DNA of 64,000 bases from Palsa-504 sp963789225 (GTDB lineage Bacteria > Actinomycetota > Actinomycetes > Streptosporangiales > Streptosporangiaceae). The notes under the pieces were generated by a model. That model saw only the letters and a list, made by a program, of their open reading frames with translations, ran no database searches and was not told where the DNA came from. This document shows, one piece after another, positions 60,000 through 64,000 of this stretch (position 1 is the stretch's first letter; every line of letters begins with the position of its first letter). The position numbers and the translations under genes are program-made. The stretch spans positions 124,001 to 188,000 of the forward strand of contig CAWBKD010000036.1 in NCBI GenBank assembly GCA_963789225.1. Reading direction: 5' to 3'.

Positions 60000-60339
60000 C
60001 GGAGTGTTTGATGGCCGACGGCCGCAGCCACGCGGCACGGCGCAGTCCGGCCTTGGGCCCGCCCGGCTTGCTCGATGCCTCACCACCCCCGCCGTCCCCC
60101 TCCGCAGCTTCGGGAACACCTGTTCGTTATTTAGCCAGGATTTGCGTGGAAGATCCGGGCTTGGTGGAAGATCCGGGGGTCTATAGTCCCCCAGATCTTC
60201 CATTGAACCCGGATCTTCCATGATCTTTTCGCGGCGGAGGGGCACCACGGCACACCCCGGCGTCACCACCTGCCGCCATCGACCGGAAGGCGGCACCGGT
60301 GCTGCAACGGCACGCTCGGCCGCATCGGACCCGGCAGCC
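60000..60339. other. Intergenic region with nested long inverted repeats
   Basis: No gene supported. At 60148-60219 four arms nest: GGAAGATCCGGG (60148-60159) pairs with CCCGGATCTTCC (60208-60219); inside, GGAAGATCCGGGGG (60166-60179) pairs with CCCCCAGATCTTCC (60188-60201), around TCTATAGT. The same 8-mer GGAAGATC is thus used four times, in both orientations. Followed by TTTTCGC, it could form a strong hairpin in RNA, or a protein-binding array in DNA. Confidence 0.75.
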
Positions 60340-60738
60340 TCAGTCCCGGGCGGACAGGATGCAGAACTCGTTGCCCTCGGGGTCGGCCATGACGACCCAG
60401 GTGGCCGTGCGGGGATCCTGGCCGACGTCGACGCGGGTGGCGCCGAGGGCCTCGAGGCGGCGGACTTCGGCCTCCTGGTCCCCGTCCGCCGGCGGGGCCA
60501 GGTCGATGTGCAGCCGGTTCTTCACCGCCTTGCCCTCGGGCACGGGCACGAAGACCAGGCCAGGGCCCTGCTCAAGCACCGGGATGTCGCGCGCCTCGTC
60601 CAGCGCGTGCGGCGGGACCACGCCCACCTCGTCGTCGGTCTCGAAGACGACCTGCCAGCCGAGGGCCTCCGCCCACCAGCGGCTCTGGGCCTTGATGTCG
60701 TGGCAGTCCACGACGACCGAATACCAGCGGATGCTCAT
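60340..60738 (-). CDS. VOC-superfamily glyoxalase-like protein
   Basis: Vicinal-oxygen-chelate protein of 132 aa. It starts MSIRWYSVVVDCHDIKAQSR, followed by WWAEALGWQVVFE, LHIDLAPPADGDQEAEVRRL with a conserved His and Glu region, and ends WVVMADPEGNEFCILS, which is the typical VOC strand with a metal-binding Glu. Similar to actinobacterial glyoxalase-like proteins; substrate unknown. Start ATG 60738. Convergent with nothing; divergent from the O-methyltransferase gene. Confidence 0.88.
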   Translation of the reverse strand: MSIRWYSVVVDCHDIKAQSRWWAEALGWQVVFETDDEVGVVPPHALDEARDIPVLEQGPGLVFVPVPEGKAVKNRLHIDLAPPADGDQEAEVRRLEALGATRVDVGQDPRTATWVVMADPEGNEFCILSARD

Positions 60739-60810
60739 GGGGAAGAAGGTAACCCAGGATGCCGGGCGGCTTCCTCGCGAACCCGGACGTCCTACCTATA
60801 CCTTTTACCC

Positions 60811-61470
60811 ATGGCACGCCGAACCGAGCAGATCAGCATGCACCTCAACGCCTACCTCACCGCGCACAGCAGCCCGCCGGACGCGGTGCTGAGGGAGCTG
60901 GCAAACGAGACCACTGACCTGTTCCCGAACGAGTCCGGGCTGCAGATCGCGCCGGAGCAGGGGACCCTCATGACCCTGCTCACGCAGCTGACCGGGGTCA
61001 GCAACGCGATCGAGATCGGCACGTTCACCGGTTACTCCTCGATCTGCATCGCCCGGGGGCTCCTGCCCGGCGGGCGGCTGCTCTGCTGCGACATCAGCGA
61101 GGAGTGGACCTCGGTGGCCAGGAAGTACTGGGAGAAGGCGGGCCTGGTCGACCGGATCGAGCTCCGGCTCGCCCCGGCCATGGACACGCTCCGCTCGCTG
61201 CCCGACGAGGAACTGTTCGACCTGGCCTTCATCGACGCCGACAAGAGCGGGTACCTCGGGTACTGGCGCCAGGTTGTGCCCCGGATCCGCCCGGGCGGCC
61301 TGATCATGATCGACAACACGTTCTCGCACGGCCGGGTGATCGACGCGGGCAACGACAGTCCCGCCGTGATCGCGGTCAGGGACTTCAACGACCACGCCGC
61401 CGCCGACGACCGCGTCAACCTGGTCATGGTCCCCATCGGCGACGGGCTGACGCTGGCCCGCAAGAAGTAA
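60811..61470 (+). CDS. Class I SAM O-methyltransferase (caffeoyl-CoA OMT-like)
   Basis: Metal-dependent O-methyltransferase of 219 aa. NAIEIGTFTGYSSICIARGL is the SAM motif, LCCDISEEWTSVARKYW the acidic strand, FDLAFIDADKSGYLGYW the metal/catalytic region (Asp-Asp-Lys) and PGGLIMIDNTFSHGRV motif IV. The family methylates catechol-type hydroxyls. Short 5' region with TATACC box at about 60797; the start ATG 60811 is close to it, so a short leader is likely. Confidence 0.92.
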   Translation: MARRTEQISMHLNAYLTAHSSPPDAVLRELANETTDLFPNESGLQIAPEQGTLMTLLTQLTGVSNAIEIGTFTGYSSICIARGLLPGGRLLCCDISEEWTSVARKYWEKAGLVDRIELRLAPAMDTLRSLPDEELFDLAFIDADKSGYLGYWRQVVPRIRPGGLIMIDNTFSHGRVIDAGNDSPAVIAVRDFNDHAAADDRVNLVMVPIGDGLTLARKK

Positions 61471-61633
61471 CCTTGGCCCCCAGAGTCTCCCCAACCCCGG
61501 CCGCACCAACCGTTACTTCGTATGCCTCGGTCTCCCACCCATGGGTGCGGCACCGTAGCGGGAAGAATCTGTAGTAAGTGGCACCCATGGATTCCGGACC
61601 GCCGCCCCGGGGCCGGAGGTCAGCCGGACCGCG

Positions 61634-62428
61634 CTAGCCCTTCGCGTCCGGCGATTCCTCCAGGGCCCCGCCGAGGTAGAGCGCCCCGATCTCCGGGTTC
61701 TCCAGCACCTCGCGGCCGGTACCCGACAGCCGGACCCGGCCGCTCTCCATCACGATGCCGTGGCTGGACAGCCGCAGCCCGGCCCGGGCGTTCTGCTCGA
61801 CGAGCAGGATCGTGGTCCCCGCGGCGTTCATCTGCCTGACCGCGTCGAACACGGTCCGGCCGATCTTCGGCGCCAGGCCCATCGACGGCTCGTCGAGCAG
61901 GAGCAGCCGGGGCTCGAGCATCAGCGCCCGGGCGAATTCGACCAGCCGCTGCTGCCCACCGGACAGGCTGCCCGCCTTCTGCCCGGCCCATTCCGCGATC
62001 TGCGGGAAGACGTCGAACACGGCCGCGACCCTGCGGGCGGTCAGCGCCCGGTCGGACAGGATGTACCCGCCCAGCTCGATGTTCTCCCGGACCGTCATGT
62101 CGCGGAACAGGCTGTGGTTCTGCGGCACCTGGACCACGCCCAGCCGCAGGATCTGGCGCGGCGACCGGCCGACGAGGTTCTCCCCGTCCAGCACCATCGA
62201 CCCGAGCCGCGGCCTCAGCAGCCCGCTAATCGCCGCCATCAGCGTGGATTTGCCCGCCCCGTTGGGCCCGACCACGCAGGTGATCCCGCCCTGGACCACC
62301 TCGAGGGACACCCCCCGCAGCACGTCCCCGCCGCCGTACCCCGCGACAAGACCTTCAATCGTCAATACCGAACGAGCGATGGTTCCCGCCCCGGATCCAC
62401 CCTGGGGTTCATCGGCCGGCCGCCTCAC
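61634..62428 (-). CDS. livF: Branched-chain amino acid ABC transporter ATPase LivF
   Basis: ATPase of 264 aa. Walker A GPNGAGKST, signature LSGGQQRLVEFARAL, Walker B LLLLDEPSMGLAPKI, then LLVEQNARAGL typical of LivF. The N-terminus is about 15 residues longer than usual (MRRPADEPQGGSGAG). Start GTG 62428 overlaps the LivG stop as GTGA. Works with LivG, LivM, LivH and LivK for import of branched-chain amino acids or related compounds; the last two lie outside the window. Confidence 0.93.
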   Translation of the reverse strand: MRRPADEPQGGSGAGTIARSVLTIEGLVAGYGGGDVLRGVSLEVVQGGITCVVGPNGAGKSTLMAAISGLLRPRLGSMVLDGENLVGRSPRQILRLGVVQVPQNHSLFRDMTVRENIELGGYILSDRALTARRVAAVFDVFPQIAEWAGQKAGSLSGGQQRLVEFARALMLEPRLLLLDEPSMGLAPKIGRTVFDAVRQMNAAGTTILLVEQNARAGLRLSSHGIVMESGRVRLSGTGREVLENPEIGALYLGGALEESPDAKG

Positions 62429-63195
62429 GCGTCCTCCCCCGCGCGCGGTTCCAGGGCCTCTTCCGCCGCTTCCAGATCCTCAGCGTCCGGATCCTCGCCG
62501 AGGTAGGCGTCGAGCACCCGCCGGTCGGTTCGGACGATGGCGGGCGGCCCGGCCGCCACCACGGTGCCCGAGTCGAGCACCGTGACCTGGTCGCATAGCC
62601 CCATCACGAATTCCATATTGTGCTCGACGATCAGGAAGGTCACGCCGGCGGCGTTCAGCTCGCGGATCCGGTCGGCGATCTGGTTGACCAGCGTCAGGTT
62701 GACGCCGCCGGCCGGCTCATCGAGCAGGACGATGGCGGGCTCCGCGACCAGGACGTAGGCCAGCTCGAGGAGCTTGCGCTGCCCGTACGAGAGCGTGCCT
62801 GCCTGCTTGGCGTGATGTCCCGCGATGCCGACGAACTCGAGCTGCTCCATCGCCCGCTTCCTGGCGGAGGCCCGCCCGTGCTTGGAGGCGACCAGCATGT
62901 TCTCCATGACCGTGAGGCTGGCGAAGATCCTGGTCAGCTGGAAGGTGCGGCCGATGCCGAGCTCGAACACCTTGTCCGGCGCGATGTTGGTGATCCGCCT
63001 GCCGCCCAGGTACACCTCGCCCGCGTCCGCCTTTGCGTACCCGGTGATCACGTTGAACAGGGTGGTCTTGCCCGACCCGTTCGGCCCGATCAGCCCGGCC
63101 ACCTCGCCCTCGCCGATCTCCACCGTGCACTCGTCGAGCGCCCGGACGCCGCCGTAGGACTTGTGCACCCCCTCGGTCCGCAGGAGCACGCTCAT
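62425..63195 (-). CDS. livG: Branched-chain amino acid ABC transporter ATPase LivG
   Basis: ATPase of 256 aa from ATG 63195. Walker A GPNGSGKTT, LSYGQRKLLELAY signature variant, Walker B VLLDEPAGGVNLTLV, and the LivG hallmark FLIVEHNMEFVMGLCDQVTV. The N-terminus MSVLLRTEGVHKSYGG is normal. Its ATG overlaps the LivM stop (ATGA). The acidic C-terminal tail (EDPDAEDLEAAEEALEPRAGEDA) is about 20 residues longer than usual. Confidence 0.93.
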   Translation of the reverse strand: MSVLLRTEGVHKSYGGVRALDECTVEIGEGEVAGLIGPNGSGKTTLFNVITGYAKADAGEVYLGGRRITNIAPDKVFELGIGRTFQLTRIFASLTVMENMLVASKHGRASARKRAMEQLEFVGIAGHHAKQAGTLSYGQRKLLELAYVLVAEPAIVLLDEPAGGVNLTLVNQIADRIRELNAAGVTFLIVEHNMEFVMGLCDQVTVLDSGTVVAAGPPAIVRTDRRVLDAYLGEDPDAEDLEAAEEALEPRAGEDA

Positions 63196-64000
63196 CGCTG
63201 CGCCTCCTGGGTCGCCTGTGCCCCCTGAGCCGCCGCGGGAGCCGCGGCGGGCGCGACCGCAGGACGGCCCCTGGTCCGCAGCCTGGTGATCCACTCGGCA
63301 CCGGTCGGGATGATGCCCCGCGGCATGAACAGCACGACCGCCAGGAACAGCACGCCGAGCAGGATCTGGGCGAGGTAGGCGTTGGTGAAGATGGTGGTGA
63401 GGTACAGCTGGCCCGGCTCGATGATGAGCGCGCCGAGGACGGGGCCGGACACGGTGCCGAGGCCGCCCAGGAAGGCCATCAGGACCACGAACAGGTCGAA
63501 CAGGGGGTCGAAGCCGGTCGACGGCTCCACCTGGGCGATGTAGTAGAACCACAGGCCGCCGACCAGCCCGGTGATCGCGGCGGACAGGACGAACGCGGAC
63601 AGCTTGACCCGCATCGCGTGCACCCCGAGGCCGCGCGCCCGGTCCTCGTCGTCCCTGATCGCCCGGAGCTGCAGGCCGAACCTGGAGCGCCGGATCAGCC
63701 AGGCGAGCGCCGTCGCGACAGCGGCGCAGCCCAGCGCGCTGTAGTAGAACGGGTTGTTGAAGGTCTGCGAGTTCCAGGACAGGAACGGGGCGTCCAGGCC
63801 GCTCGAGCCACCGGTGAAGGAGAAGTTGTAGGCCATCAGCTGGAAGATGAAGAACATCGCGATCGTGATCACGATGAAGGTGTGCCGCCTGACCCGCAGC
63901 GCCACCAGGCCGAACGGCACCGCGATCAGCGCCCCGACGACCGCGCCCAGCGGCATCAGCCCGAACACGCCGACCCCGCCGACGTGCCAGTCCCGCGCGG
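63192..64000 (-). CDS. livM: Branched-chain amino acid ABC transporter permease LivM (partial)
   Basis: Permease whose 5' end lies beyond the window; the frame is open to position 64000. Conserved loops: FGLVALRVRRHTFIVITIAMFF, WLIRRSRFGLQLRAIRDDEDRARGLGVHAMRVKL (shown as landmarks only in part), and AFLGGLGTVSGPVLGALIIE. The visible part has about seven hydrophobic helices. The C-terminus is Pro/Ala-rich. Coupled to livG by ATGA. Confidence 0.92.
   Translation of the reverse strand, partial: ARDWHVGGVGVFGLMPLGAVVGALIAVPFGLVALRVRRHTFIVITIAMFFIFQLMAYNFSFTGGSSGLDAPFLSWNSQTFNNPFYYSALGCAAVATALAWLIRRSRFGLQLRAIRDDEDRARGLGVHAMRVKLSAFVLSAAITGLVGGLWFYYIAQVEPSTGFDPLFDLFVVLMAFLGGLGTVSGPVLGALIIEPGQLYLTTIFTNAYLAQILLGVLFLAVVLFMPRGIIPTGAEWITRLRTRGRPAVAPAAAPAAAQGAQATQEAQR

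Noticed and set aside
59381..60223. 280-codon plus-strand frame running past the MocR gene
   Set aside because: It is an out-of-frame shadow of the MocR gene that continues through the nested palindromes; no domain is recognisable.

Overview
The window is very GC-rich DNA (strong G/C at third codon positions, many GTG/TTG starts, frequent 4-base stop/start overlaps) from an actinobacterium of the filamentous or streptomycete-like kind. The best taxonomic markers are rbpA with a perfect GGAAT-N18-GTT SigR-type promoter, a polyprenol-phosphate mannose synthase next to it, a DUF3817 membrane protein, MocR regulation and ECF-sigma debris. No rRNA, tRNA, CRISPR array or intact mobile element was recognised.

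Layout. 0-9.3 kb is a decayed accessory zone: an MDR oxidoreductase, a frameshifted tyrosine-recombinase remnant, a two-component pair whose kinase carries two frameshifts, an ABC exporter with a tiny membrane peptide, scrambled Tn3 transposase pieces, an AbiEii-type nucleotidyltransferase fused in frame to transposase sequence, and a truncated hydrolase. 9.3-21 kb holds a nucleoside phosphorylase, a VOC/UvrA-like/class V aminotransferase operon, an ArsR-SRPBCC pair with clear operators, an aldo/keto reductase, a flippase-like membrane protein with a P450, and a divergent APC permease and TenA-like gene. 21-31.5 kb carries an encapsulin with its DyP peroxidase cargo (with a striking 15-bp repeat linker), a CorA-like channel, oligopeptidase B, a PRPP-synthetase-like/adenylate-kinase/small-protein operon, and RNA methyltransferases. 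31.5-36 kb contains rbpA, ppm1, a structured intergenic region and small proteins.

39-46.9 kb is a sugar-acid catabolic regulon of L-fucose type: lactonase, FCD-GntR regulator, aldose dehydrogenase, enolase-superfamily dehydratase, and an RbsABC-like importer. The last five genes form one operon chained by 4-base overlaps, and a shared 16-bp sequence lies in both control regions. 50.7-56.2 kb is a lysine-degradation cluster (kamA divergent from kdd-kamD-kamE-kal), again chained by 4-base overlaps, with a duplicated element in the divergent control region. 56.2-60 kb has a double-GNAT protein, a trans-sulfuration enzyme, a 27-bp tandem repeat and a MocR regulator. The window ends with an O-methyltransferase and a partial branched-chain amino acid ABC operon (livF, livG, livM).

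Most promising for new biology: the B-Adk-Prs operon whose first gene is a paralogue of the AbiEii companion; the variable-looking tether on the encapsulin cargo; the structured RNA-like element upstream of ppm1; and the duplicated control element between kdd and kamA.
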